Below, piece after piece: positions 1 through 7,019 of a stretch of 7,665 bases of DNA. This stretch comes from Actinomycetes bacterium (GTDB lineage: Bacteria; Actinomycetota; Actinomycetes; Propionibacteriales; Propionibacteriaceae), in NCBI GenBank assembly GCA_023437345.1, contig JAEZGC010000112.1:1-7665 (forward strand), read 5' to 3'. Position 1 is the stretch's first letter. The number at the start of each line of letters is the position of its first letter. Both the position numbers and the translations under genes were made by a program. The notes below the pieces were generated by a model, which saw only the letters and a list, made by a program, of their open reading frames with translations, was not told where the DNA came from and did not search any database.

Positions 1-18
1 CGCCCAGTGCGGTGGGCG
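1..18 (-). terminator. Hairpin after the 5'-nucleotidase gene
   Basis: CGCCCA at 1-6 and TGGGCG at 13-18 form a perfect 6-bp inverted repeat with a 6-nt loop, starting 18 nt past the nucleotidase stop codon. No T-run can be seen because the window ends here. GC-rich hairpins without a U-tract are common 3' ends in actinobacteria, so this is a plausible but unproven terminator. The stem may continue beyond the window edge. Confidence 0.4.
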
Positions 19-36
19 GGGGTCGTCGGCGAGCGG

Positions 37-2580
37 TTACCGCTTGACCTTCACCGGCTTCGACGTCGCCGCCACCGGGGTCTGCCCGGCGGCCCTGGCG
101 GTCACCGTGACGGTCAGCGACCTGCCGCGGTCGGCCTTGCCGATCCAGTACAGCGGCTTGGTCGCACCCTTGATCGGCTTGCCGTCGCGGTTCCACTGGA
201 ACGTGAACGCCAGCTTGCCCTGGGTCCACTTGCCAGTGGTCGCTGCGACTATCCAGCCGTACCTCGCCTTCCCGACGATCCGGGGCAGGGCGAGGTTGGC
301 AAGGGCCCGGGGCGCCACGACGACGGCAGCCGACGTGGCGCTCACCGGCGTGGCTCCTGGCGCCCGGGCGGTGACAACCACGGTGAGGGACCGTCCGACG
401 TCCTGGGCGGTCACGCGGTACCGGGTGCCGGTCGCCTTGGGGATGTCCCTGCCGTCGCGCTGCCAGCGGTAGCTGAAGGTGAGCCCTTCAGCAGGCCACC
501 AGGTGCCCGGGTCGGCGGTCAGCGTCGCATGCTTGACGGCCTGGCCGAGGATCCGTGGCGGCTCCAGGTTCACGGCGGCGGCGGTGGGCTCGACGACCAC
601 GACGGGCGCCCAGCCGATCAGTTCGTCCTGGTCGGTGAACACCGCCAGCTTGTGGTCGCCGGCCGGGGTGCCGGCCGGCAGCGTGACGGTCACTGTGCCG
701 TCGGCGGCGACCGGCCCGGCGAACAGCAGCACCGGCTCGGAGAACAGCCAGACCTCGACCGCCTGGTCGGCGTACTCCTCCGGCAGGGCCAGCACCACCT
801 GGTCGCCGGGGCGGGCCGCGGCAGGAGCCGCCACCTCACCGGCGTTGTCTCCGGTCAGGGAGTCGCCGTCAGCAGGCGGGATCACCTCAGGCCTCGACCG
901 GCCGAGCGCGGGCGGTGCCACATCGCGGTGGCTCGCGAAGTACTCGACCGCGGCTTGCAGGTCGACCTGGCCGGAGTCTGCCTTGTTCGTCCCCTGCGCG
1001 AGGGTGGCGAAGTTGTCTCCCCCGGTGGCCAGGAAGGAGTTGACGACCACCCGGTAGGTGGCTGCCTCGTCCAGCGGCGCGCCGTTGAAGTCGATGTCGA
1101 GGATGTGGCTGCCGCGCGGGGCGGACGGGTCGTAGCTGTAGGACAGGCCCGCCGAGATGCCCAGCCTCAGGTGCGGACGGGAGGCGCCGGCCGGCTGCCA
1201 CTGCTCCTCCAGCACGCTGCGGATCTGCGCCCCGGTGAGGTCCATGGTGACAAGGGTGTTGGCGAACGGCTGCACCACCGCAGCCTCCTTGTAGGTCACC
1301 ACGCCGTCGCCGTCGTAGAGCAGGTCGGCCCGCAGCCCGCCCGGATTCATGAACGCGATCACGGCGGGCTCGGCCCCGGCGTAGGTGGGGCTCTCGCTGG
1401 TCGCCCACAGCTGGATGTCGGCCACCAGGGAGCCCAGGCTCGACTCCGAGCCCCGATCCTCGGCGCCGGTGCTGGTCGTGGCGCGGGTGATGTCGGCGGT
1501 GATGTTGCCGACCGGGAGGGCACCGATCACGTCGGCGGCAGCGACCGCCTGGTCGACCATCGCGACGATGTCAGGATCCGGCGGGGCGGCATTGGCCAGC
1601 GGGATCAGCGCCGACGTGGCGTCCACCACGGCGCCACCGTCGGGGTCGACGCTGAGCACCACCTGGGCCAGGTGGGTGGCGTAGGACCCGGCCTGGATCA
1701 CCGGGCGGCCCTGGATCATGCAGCTGTACCGCATGTGGGTGTGGGCGGAGAAGATCACGTCGACCTCGGGGGCGGCGCCGTTCACCAGTTCACCGAAGCT
1801 GGTGTCCTCCGATTCGATGGCCGAGCAGGAGGTGCTGCTGGAGCCGTCATGGATCATCGCGACGATCACCTCGGCCTCACCGTTGCCGGCGTCGCCGTCG
1901 GACAACTGCGCGGCCACCCGGTTCAGCGCGGCCAGCGGGTCACCGAAGTCGAGGCTCGCGATGCCGGCCGGCGACACCAGCGAGTAGGTCTCCGCGGTGA
2001 CCAGGCCGACGAACCCCAGCGTCACCCCGGCACGTTCGATGATCTCGTACTCGGGCAGCACCGGGTTCTGCGTCCCCTTCGCGTAGACGTTGGCGCCCAG
2101 ATAGGGGAACTCGGTCTTGTGGAACTCGGTGGCGGGGTCCTCCACGCCGCCGTACTGCGGCGGGAGCCGGTCCAGCAGGGCCGCGAACCCCCTGTCGAAC
2201 TCGTGGTTGCCCACCGCGCTGACGTCAAGGCCGGCGGCGTTGAGGACGTCGATGGTCGGATCGTCGTCGGCGATGAACGACTCGAAGGTCGTGGCGCCGA
2301 TGCTGTCACCGGCGGAGAGGAAGACAGTGTTCGGGTTCTCGGCCCGCAACTGGTTGACCTTGCCGGTCAGCACACCGGCCAGCTGGACCACCGGGTTGGG
2401 GCCGGACCAGATCCGGCCGTGGAAGTCGTTGATGCCGAGCAGCTGGATCAGCACCGGGTCGGCGGCCTGCGCCGGGGTGGCGGTGGCGAGTCCGGCACCC
2501 AGGGCGAGAGTGGTCGCGGTGGCGACCGCAAGCGCCCGGGCGGTACGGGGTGGACGGGGGGAGCGGGGTGTGCGGCTCAT
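37..2580 (-). CDS. Secreted 5'-nucleotidase / metallophosphatase with C-terminal Ig-like domains
   Basis: An 847-aa exported enzyme of the UshA/5'-nucleotidase family, expected to remove phosphate from extracellular nucleotides. Residues 1-39 are a signal peptide: an Arg-rich start, a hydrophobic Ala/Thr/Leu core, and an A-Q-A cleavage site after A39. The metallophosphatase domain (about 43-325) keeps all seven metal ligands expected from UshA: D52 and H54 (NDFHG), D92 (GDSIG), N125 (GNHE), H244, and H280 and H282 (AHTH). H126 is the likely catalytic His. The 5'-nucleotidase C-terminal domain (about 355-550) has NPGGLR at 412-417, QPF with F439 and GGDNF with F524; the two Phe probably stack on the base. 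The only two cysteines, C252 and C287, flank the active site and may form a disulfide. A beta-sandwich module (about 575-665) and two Ig-like repeats (671-847) follow. No LPxTG motif or terminal helix is seen. The ATG is chosen because GAGGA lies 5 nt upstream and the signal peptide begins there. Natural substrate is inferred only from family. Confidence 0.93.
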   Translation of the reverse strand: MSRTPRSPRPPRTARALAVATATTLALGAGLATATPAQAADPVLIQLLGINDFHGRIWSGPNPVVQLAGVLTGKVNQLRAENPNTVFLSAGDSIGATTFESFIADDDPTIDVLNAAGLDVSAVGNHEFDRGFAALLDRLPPQYGGVEDPATEFHKTEFPYLGANVYAKGTQNPVLPEYEIIERAGVTLGFVGLVTAETYSLVSPAGIASLDFGDPLAALNRVAAQLSDGDAGNGEAEVIVAMIHDGSSSTSCSAIESEDTSFGELVNGAAPEVDVIFSAHTHMRYSCMIQGRPVIQAGSYATHLAQVVLSVDPDGGAVVDATSALIPLANAAPPDPDIVAMVDQAVAAADVIGALPVGNITADITRATTSTGAEDRGSESSLGSLVADIQLWATSESPTYAGAEPAVIAFMNPGGLRADLLYDGDGVVTYKEAAVVQPFANTLVTMDLTGAQIRSVLEEQWQPAGASRPHLRLGISAGLSYSYDPSAPRGSHILDIDFNGAPLDEAATYRVVVNSFLATGGDNFATLAQGTNKADSGQVDLQAAVEYFASHRDVAPPALGRSRPEVIPPADGDSLTGDNAGEVAAPAAARPGDQVVLALPEEYADQAVEVWLFSEPVLLFAGPVAADGTVTVTLPAGTPAGDHKLAVFTDQDELIGWAPVVVVEPTAAAVNLEPPRILGQAVKHATLTADPGTWWPAEGLTFSYRWQRDGRDIPKATGTRYRVTAQDVGRSLTVVVTARAPGATPVSATSAAVVVAPRALANLALPRIVGKARYGWIVAATTGKWTQGKLAFTFQWNRDGKPIKGATKPLYWIGKADRGRSLTVTVTARAAGQTPVAATSKPVKVKR
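40..570 (-). repeat. Two tandem Ig-like protein repeats at the nucleotidase C-terminus
   Basis: Residues 671-758 and 759-847 of the nucleotidase are two copies of one roughly 88-residue module. Shared landmarks include PRI near the start, a G-x-W turn, W-x-RDG, a K-A-T segment, D-x-GRSLTV, VTARA and TPV-ATS. This pattern occurs in many secreted actinobacterial proteins, where it serves as a C-terminal spacer or wall-associated domain. The second copy is strongly basic. The similarity is easiest to see in protein, and the copies are diverged enough that recent duplication is unlikely. Confidence 0.8.
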
Positions 2581-2585
2581 GGGTG

Positions 2586-2613
2586 TCCTCGATCGTCGGG
2601 TCTCAGCCGATCG
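2586..2613 (-). promoter_or_regulatory. Ribosome binding site and adjoining hairpin of the nucleotidase gene
   Basis: On the minus strand GAGGA (2590-2586) sits 5 nt before the ATG and fixes the start. Directly upstream, CGATCG at 2608-2613 and 2590-2595 can pair as a 6-bp stem with a 12-nt loop whose last base is the first base of the Shine-Dalgarno sequence. The hairpin could influence ribosome access, but CGATCG is self-complementary and may occur by chance. Confidence 0.45.
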
Positions 2614-2671
2614 AAAGGCGTCCCTGACGCTGGGCAGCCACGGTTGGGGGGCGAGCTCCGACGGCTGAAGG

Positions 2672-2705
2672 GGTGGGCTCATTGTTGCCCACCGACCGGT
2701 GAACC
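2672..2705 (-). promoter_or_regulatory. Inverted repeat and PHO-box-like motif between DoxX and nucleotidase genes
   Basis: GGTGGGC (2672-2678) and GCCCACC (2687-2693) form a perfect 7-bp inverted repeat with an 8-nt AT-richer loop, starting 31 nt after the DoxX-like stop. It may terminate that transcript or act as an operator for the nucleotidase. Just upstream on the minus strand is GGTTCACCGG (2705-2696), which resembles one half of the streptomycete PHO box. The second direct repeat expected 11 bp on is not evident, so phosphate control is only a possibility. Confidence 0.3.
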
Positions 2706-2723
2706 GGAAGACCCGCAGCCGGT

Positions 2724-3101
2724 CTAGCCCAACGGGGCGGGGCCGAGCCGGCCGAAGGCGACAAACATCGCCAGGGCTAGCAGCACAAGGTTGGTGCCCA
2801 GCCGCGAGTACTCGTTGCGCCGGACGTGGAGCGCCATCGCCAGCACCATGACGGCCGCCAGGCCGAGCGCCGACAGCGGCACAAGGCCGGTAGCGATGCT
2901 GGTAAGTCCGGGCAGCACCAGGCCGAGCGCGCCCACCACCTCGATGATGCCGATGGTTCGGATCGCGACGTCGTCGAGGTCCTCGACGAAGGTGAGCCCG
3001 TCGGCGTGCAGCCGTTCTCGCGTGCGGCTCAGCTTGGCGGCACCGGCGAACAGGAAGATGGCAGCAAGCAGCCCGGTGACGACCCACACGACAGCGCTCA
3101 C
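2724..3101 (-). CDS. DoxX-like small integral membrane protein
   Basis: A 125-aa protein with four predicted membrane helices: about residues 4-22, 46-66, 71-91 and 102-118. The layout matches the DoxX/DoxX_2-like family: F-x-x-G-x-x-KL after the first helix, a conserved Glu in the second (IIEVVGALGLVLPG), and an Ala-rich third helix ending in H-x-RR-x-E. Family length is usually 110-150 aa, so it looks complete. Members have been linked to redox and oxidative-stress membrane complexes, but most are uncharacterised; no catalytic residues are evident and no specific function should be assigned. The start is GTG, supported by GGAGGGGG (3113-3106) at good spacing and by the lack of an early ATG. 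A well-placed promoter lies about 35 nt upstream. The nucleotidase gene follows on the same strand after 143 bp, so co-transcription is possible but not shown. Confidence 0.85.
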   Translation of the reverse strand: MSAVVWVVTGLLAAIFLFAGAAKLSRTRERLHADGLTFVEDLDDVAIRTIGIIEVVGALGLVLPGLTSIATGLVPLSALGLAAVMVLAMALHVRRNEYSRLGTNLVLLALAMFVAFGRLGPAPLG

Positions 3102-3133
3102 TGCACCCCCTCCGGTTCGGGCAGCGACATGCG

Positions 3134-3162
3134 ACGATAAGCAAAATCATCACGCGGTGCAA
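3134..3162 (-). promoter_or_regulatory. Promoter for the DoxX-like gene
   Basis: On the minus strand TTGCAC (3162-3157) and TATCGT (3139-3134) are separated by exactly 17 nt, within a patch that is AT-rich for this window. TATCGT fits the TANNNT -10 consensus; the -35 keeps the TTG core. A start site about 7 nt further would give a leader of roughly 25 nt carrying the GGAGG ribosome binding site of the GTG start at 3101. This looks like a housekeeping-sigma promoter. The rest of the gap (3163-3280) shows no gene. Confidence 0.6.
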
Positions 3163-3280
3163 ATCTGAGAAGGACCCGGCGGTTCCTTCAGCAAACCCAC
3201 GGGTCCGAGGTCGGTGTCGGCGCAGCATCGAGAGCCGGTTCTACCCCACCCGACCCGAGGGGTTAATTCACCACCCTGCG

Positions 3281-3297
3281 CGGGCGTTCAGCGCCCG
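3281..3297 (-). terminator. Hairpin after the exporter gene
   Basis: CGGGCG (3281-3286) and CGCCCG (3292-3297) form a perfect 6-bp stem with a 5-nt loop, beginning 11 nt beyond the exporter stop codon on the minus strand. No T-run follows. Its position fits a U-less actinobacterial terminator, but a 6-bp GC stem in such GC-rich DNA is weak evidence. Confidence 0.4.
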
Positions 3298-3308
3298 GCG
3301 CTCCCCCC

Positions 3309-4759
3309 TCAGGGCGTGCTCGACCCCTGACGGCTCGGCGCGTAGGCGGCCGCGTCCACCTGGCCGGGCGGCAGCGCGCGGCCCGCCAGCACCATCAGGA
3401 CTGCTGTCGCGGCGACCGCGACGAAGACCCAGGTCGCGGCGGTCACGATGGTGCGGTAGTCGTGAGGACCGGCGCCGGCGGCGATCAGGTTGTTGGCTAT
3501 CGCCCCGAACACGGCGACGCCCACCGCGCTGCCGGCGGTCCGGGCGAACACCACCACCCCGGTCACCACCGACCGTTCGTTCCAGTCGACAGACGCCTGG
3601 GCCGCGATCAGGGACGGCGCCGCCGTCCAGCCGAGGCCGAAGCCGATGGTGAAGCAGGCGACCGCGACGCTGACCGGCTGCGGCCACGGGCCGGCCGCCG
3701 CCAGCGCCGCCGAACCCGCAACCGCGATCAGCGAGCCGGTGGTCACCGTGGCGCGGTAGCCCCAGCGCAGGTACAGCCGGCCGGCCTGGGACGCCGACAG
3801 GGGCCAGCCGAGGGTGAGCGCGGCGACTGCCGCCCCGGAGACGAGCGGCACCGCGCCAATCGAGTTCTCCAGGTAGGTGGGGACGAAGCTGGTCACCCCG
3901 ATCAGCAGGGCGCCAACCGCCACCGAGACCAGCGTGCTGGTCCGGATCACCGGCCGGCGCAACAGCGCCAGGTCGAGGATCGGCTCGGCGGCACGACGCT
4001 CAACCAGCGGGAACACCCCGAGCGTCACCACCCCGATGCCGACCGCTGCGAGGCTGGGCGCCGAGACCCACGGCCAGGCGTTGCCGCCCTGCAGCAGCGC
4101 CAGGATGAGCGCGGTGAGCCCGACGGTCAGGACGGCGGCGCCGGCGTAGTCGATGCGATGGCGGCGGGGCTCCACCTTCTCGTGATAGGACCGCAGCAGC
4201 GCCCACCCCGCGACCAGGCACAGCGGCAGGTTGACGAAGAAGATCCACCGCCAGGACGCGAACTGGGAGAACAGCCCGCCCAGCGCGGGACCGATCACCG
4301 AGGAAGCCGCCCACACCCCCGCTATGTAGCCCTGCACCTGGGCCCGCTCCTCCACCGAGTACAGGTCGCCGACGATGGTCATCGACATCGGGGCCACCGC
4401 GCCGGCGCCCAGGCCCTGGACCACCCGGAAGACGATCAGTGCGGTCATGTCCCAGGCCAGCCCGCACAGCACCGACCCGATCAGGAAGAGGCCCACCCCG
4501 GCCAGGATGATCGGCTTACGCGCCCGACCGTGTCGCCGAGCTTGGCGTAGATGGGGACAGACACCGCCTGGGCCAGCAGGTAGGTGGAGAACAGCCACGG
4601 GAACTGCTCGAAGGCGCCGAGCTCGCCCACCACCGAGGGCACCGCGGTGGCCAGGATGGTGGCGTCGATGGCGATCAGGCCGGTGGCCAGCATCAGCGCG
4701 AGCAGCACCGCGCCGCGTTCGGATCGGAAGCCGACGCTCGTCGACCTGCTGCTGCTCAC
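3309..4759 (-). pseudogene. Frameshifted DHA2-family MFS exporter (14-TM drug/solute efflux type)
   Basis: Two overlapping minus-strand frames together encode one drug:H+ antiporter of the DHA2 group. The first frame (from GTG at 4759) gives residues 1-80: helix 1 with IDATILATAVP, helix 2, then motif A ending KLGDTVGR. The sense then continues in another frame from KPIILAG (codon at 4517) for 402 residues without a stop. Joined, the protein is about 482 aa, normal for the family. Visible landmarks, in joined numbering, are motif B (R111 to P123, RVVQGLGAGA), motif C (about 152-161, IGPALGG) and the W-RWIFFVNLP signature (169-178), followed by alternating helices. Removing one CG from CGCG at 4519-4522 restores G-R-K-P exactly. 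There is no other damage, so the break is either very recent or a sequencing error. The GTG start is the best available but has only AGAAGG directly touching it, so the true start is uncertain. Substrate cannot be told. The peptidase gene lies 63 bp upstream. Confidence 0.85.
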
Positions 4760-4771
4760 CCTTCTACCAAG

Positions 4772-4802
4772 CCGGTCCGGCGGACCGGTATTCCGCCGGA
4801 CC
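4772..4802 (-). terminator. Strong hairpin between peptidase and exporter genes, with a competing fold
   Basis: GGTCCGGCGGA (4774-4784) and TCCGCCGGACC (4792-4802) make a perfect 11-bp inverted repeat with a 7-nt loop, beginning 20 nt after the peptidase stop and ending 14 nt before the exporter GTG. It is the strongest hairpin I see in the window and is a good terminator candidate, although no T-run follows. An overlapping palindrome, CCGGTCCG-G-CGGACCGG (4772-4788), uses the loop and one arm of the first, so the two folds exclude each other. That leaves open an attenuator or operator role for the exporter. Confidence 0.55.
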
Positions 4803-4822
4803 TCGCGTCAGCCCGTCCGGCG

Positions 4823-6952
4823 TCACCCGAGCCGCTGGTGGAGGAAGGACCACGCCAGCGCCGCCATCCGGGCCGCCTGCGCGTTCGTGGCCGCGCCGCC
4901 GTGGCCGCCCTCGATGTTCTCGTAGTAGGTGACGTCCTTGCCGGCGCCCAGCATCAGCGCGGCGAACTTCCTGGCGTGACCCGGGTGCACCCGGTCGTCC
5001 CGCGTCGAGGTGGTGAGCAGCACCGGCGGGTAGTCCCGCTCCGGTTCGAACAGGTGGTACGGCGAGAAGCCTCTGATGAACTCCCACTGGGCAGGGTCGT
5101 CAGGATCGCCGTACTCGGCCATCCATGATGCGCCGGCCAGCAGGTGGCTGTAGCGCAGCATGTCGAGCAGCGGCACCTGGATCACCACCGCGCCGAACAG
5201 GTCCGGATACCCGGTCAGCATGTTCCCGGCCAGCAGGCCGCCGTTCGAACCGCCCTGGGCGGCCAGCCGGGCGTGGCTGGTGATCCCGCGTCCGACCAGG
5301 TCGCGGGCGACCGCGGCGAAGTCCTGGTAGGCCCGGTGGCGGTTGGCCAGCAGCGCGGCCTGGTGCCAGCCGGGGCCGTACTCACCGCCGCCGCGGATGT
5401 TGGCCACCGCGTACACCCCGCCTTCGGCAAGCCAGGCCCGGCCCACCGCCCCCGAGTAGCCCGGGGTGAGCGACACCTCGAAGCCGCCGTAGCCGTAGAG
5501 CAGTGCCGGCGCGGGCAGGGCTGGGTCGACCGGGTGCAGCTGGTCGGGCCGGCCCACCACGAAGTAGGGCACCCGGGTGCCGTCGGCTGAGGTCGCGAAC
5601 CACTGCTCGGCGCGCAGCCCGGAGGCGTCGAAGAAGGCCGGCGCCGCCTTCAGCCGCTCCGGCGCGGCAGCCGGCTCCCCCGACTCCGTGAGCCGGACCA
5701 GCGACAAGGTGGACGGGGTCAGGTAGCCGGTCTCGACCAGCCACAGCTCGTCGGAGCCGACCGGGTCGACTGCCCCCACCTCGATGGAGAGCACCTCGTC
5801 ACCCGCGGCGGGGAACGCCGACTGCCGCCACGGGCCGTCCCCGTCCGGCGGGGTGAGCACGGCCAGCCGGTTCTTGACGTCATCGAGCACGTTCAGCACG
5901 CCGTGGTGCCGGGTCCAGGCCAGGCCGGCCAGCGACGTGGTGGCGGTCGGGGTGAACAGCGCGGTGAATGACCGTGACCCGACCAGGAAGTCGTCGGCCC
6001 GGATCACCAACAGCGAGCCGGCCCGCCAGGTGGTGTCGGCCACCGTCCAGTCCTCGCGCAGCTCGACGTACAGCCACTCGCGGTGGAAACCCGCCTCGGC
6101 GGAGGCGGGCACGTCGATCAGCACGAGCTCCTGCCCGGGGGTGCCCAGGCCGGTGATCAGGTAGAGCTCCGAGGTGAAGAAGGTCGGCGAGCGGTAGATC
6201 AGGTCGCGTTCGAAGCCGGGCGTCTGGAGCCGGAAGCCGCCGACCGCGACATCTGACGGCTCCCCCTCGAACACCAGCTGCGAGGCTTCCAGCGCGGTGC
6301 CGCGGCGCCACAGCCGAACCGTGCGTGGGTAGCCGGAAGCGGTCATCGAGCCGGGTCCGAAGTCGGTGGCGACGAACACCGAGTCAGCGTCGGCCCAGCT
6401 CAGCTCCCCCTTGGCCGCCGGACGCTGGAAGCCGCCCTCCTCGGCGGGCACGAACCGCTTGTCGACGAGGTCGAACTCGCGGGTGACGTCAGCGTCCGAG
6501 CCGCCCTCGGACAGCGCCACCAGGGCGCGCCGCCACGGCTGGCCCGGGGCAGGACGCAGCACTGACGCGCCGTGCCACACCCAGCTGGTCGCCTCGGCTT
6601 CAGTGAGCGCGTCGAGGTCGAGCACGGTCTCCCAGTCCGGGCGGGCCGACCGGTAGGAGTCGAGGGTGGTCCGGCGCCACAGGCCGCGCTCGTGTTCGGC
6701 GTCGCGCCAGAAGTTGTAGTACAGGTCGCCGATCCTGGTGACCTCGGGGATCCGGTCGTCGGAATCCAGCACCTCGAGGATCGCGGCCTGGCGGGCGCTG
6801 AACCCGGGGTCGGCGCCGAGCTCGGCCAGCGCGTGCTCGTTGCGGGTGCGCACCCACTCCAGCGCGGCCTCGCCCTCCACCTCCTCAAGCCACGCGAAGG
6901 GATCCGGCTCGGCGGGGTCGATCACCCCGGTCAGGGTGGTCTTGGTAGTCAT
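4823..6952 (-). CDS. Prolyl oligopeptidase family serine peptidase (S9A)
   Basis: A 709-aa cytoplasmic serine peptidase expected to cleave short peptides after proline. There is no signal peptide. The N-terminal part (about 1-75, with DPFAWLEEVEG) and a seven-bladed propeller region (about 76-440) precede an alpha/beta hydrolase domain (about 445-709). Compared with porcine prolyl oligopeptidase, all key residues are present: nucleophile S569 in GGSNGG with N570, D652 and R654 in DDRVHP, H684 in EGGHGG, the oxyanion Tyr Y488 and F491 in YGYGGF, and W610 in the W-x-x-EYGDP loop that stacks on the P1 proline. Length is normal for the family. The start ATG has no clear Shine-Dalgarno sequence, but TAGGGT lies 6 nt upstream, suggesting leaderless expression. 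A divergent gene starts 67 bp away, and the exporter gene follows on the same strand. Oligopeptidase B is a less likely alternative, because the proline-stacking Trp is present and no acidic S1 pattern is apparent. Confidence 0.93.
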   Translation of the reverse strand: MTTKTTLTGVIDPAEPDPFAWLEEVEGEAALEWVRTRNEHALAELGADPGFSARQAAILEVLDSDDRIPEVTRIGDLYYNFWRDAEHERGLWRRTTLDSYRSARPDWETVLDLDALTEAEATSWVWHGASVLRPAPGQPWRRALVALSEGGSDADVTREFDLVDKRFVPAEEGGFQRPAAKGELSWADADSVFVATDFGPGSMTASGYPRTVRLWRRGTALEASQLVFEGEPSDVAVGGFRLQTPGFERDLIYRSPTFFTSELYLITGLGTPGQELVLIDVPASAEAGFHREWLYVELREDWTVADTTWRAGSLLVIRADDFLVGSRSFTALFTPTATTSLAGLAWTRHHGVLNVLDDVKNRLAVLTPPDGDGPWRQSAFPAAGDEVLSIEVGAVDPVGSDELWLVETGYLTPSTLSLVRLTESGEPAAAPERLKAAPAFFDASGLRAEQWFATSADGTRVPYFVVGRPDQLHPVDPALPAPALLYGYGGFEVSLTPGYSGAVGRAWLAEGGVYAVANIRGGGEYGPGWHQAALLANRHRAYQDFAAVARDLVGRGITSHARLAAQGGSNGGLLAGNMLTGYPDLFGAVVIQVPLLDMLRYSHLLAGASWMAEYGDPDDPAQWEFIRGFSPYHLFEPERDYPPVLLTTSTRDDRVHPGHARKFAALMLGAGKDVTYYENIEGGHGGAATNAQAARMAALAWSFLHQRLG

Positions 6953-6958
6953 GGCCGG

Positions 6959-6964
6959 ACCCTA
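6959..6964 (-). promoter_or_regulatory. Leaderless-type -10 box for the peptidase gene
   Basis: TAGGGT on the minus strand fits TANNNT and lies 6 nt before the A of the peptidase ATG. No purine-rich ribosome binding site is visible. This spacing places the transcription start on or beside the start codon, as in actinobacterial leaderless mRNAs. No convincing -35 is seen. Confidence 0.45.
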
Positions 6965-7006
6965 CCCGAGCGGAGTGTCGTCCCGTGCCGGCCCGGCGGA
7001 CCCCGC

Positions 7007-7012
7007 TACCGT
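7007..7012 (+). promoter_or_regulatory. Leaderless-type -10 box for the four-helix membrane protein gene
   Basis: TACCGT fits TANNNT and lies 7 nt before the A of the ATG at 7020. The intervening bases are pyrimidine-rich with no Shine-Dalgarno sequence, so a leaderless transcript beginning at the ATG is likely. No convincing -35 is seen. Confidence 0.5.
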
Positions 7013-7019
7013 CGCCGTC

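Noticed and set aside
7..2727. A 906-codon open frame on the plus strand opposite the nucleotidase gene.
   Set aside because: It is antisense to a gene with a signal peptide, intact metal ligands and a family match. Its translation is rich in Gly, Arg, His and Val with no domain, as expected where high GC removes stop codons from the opposite strand.
3172..3206. Inverted repeat GGACCC (3172-3177) / GGGTCC (3201-3206) upstream of the DoxX-like promoter.
   Set aside because: Only 6 bp with a 23-nt gap, which is expected by chance in DNA of this composition.
2581..3228. N-terminal extension of the nucleotidase frame up to 3228.
   Set aside because: The extension would overlap the DoxX-like gene and bury the signal peptide inside the protein. 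The ATG at 2580 has a ribosome binding site and begins the signal peptide.
3462..4550. A 362-codon open frame on the plus strand opposite the exporter.
   Set aside because: The translation is low-complexity (Arg, Gly, Asp, Gln, His) and shows no family features, while the minus strand encodes a clear transporter.
4481..4598. Programmed ribosomal frameshifting in the exporter.
   Set aside because: No slippery heptamer or stop codon at the switch point is seen, and family members are normally made from a single frame. An indel is simpler.
6572..7019. Open frames on the plus strand running from opposite the peptidase into the membrane-protein gene.
   Set aside because: The upstream part is the antisense of the peptidase N-terminus. 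Only the part from ATG 7020 encodes membrane helices and has a promoter at the right place.
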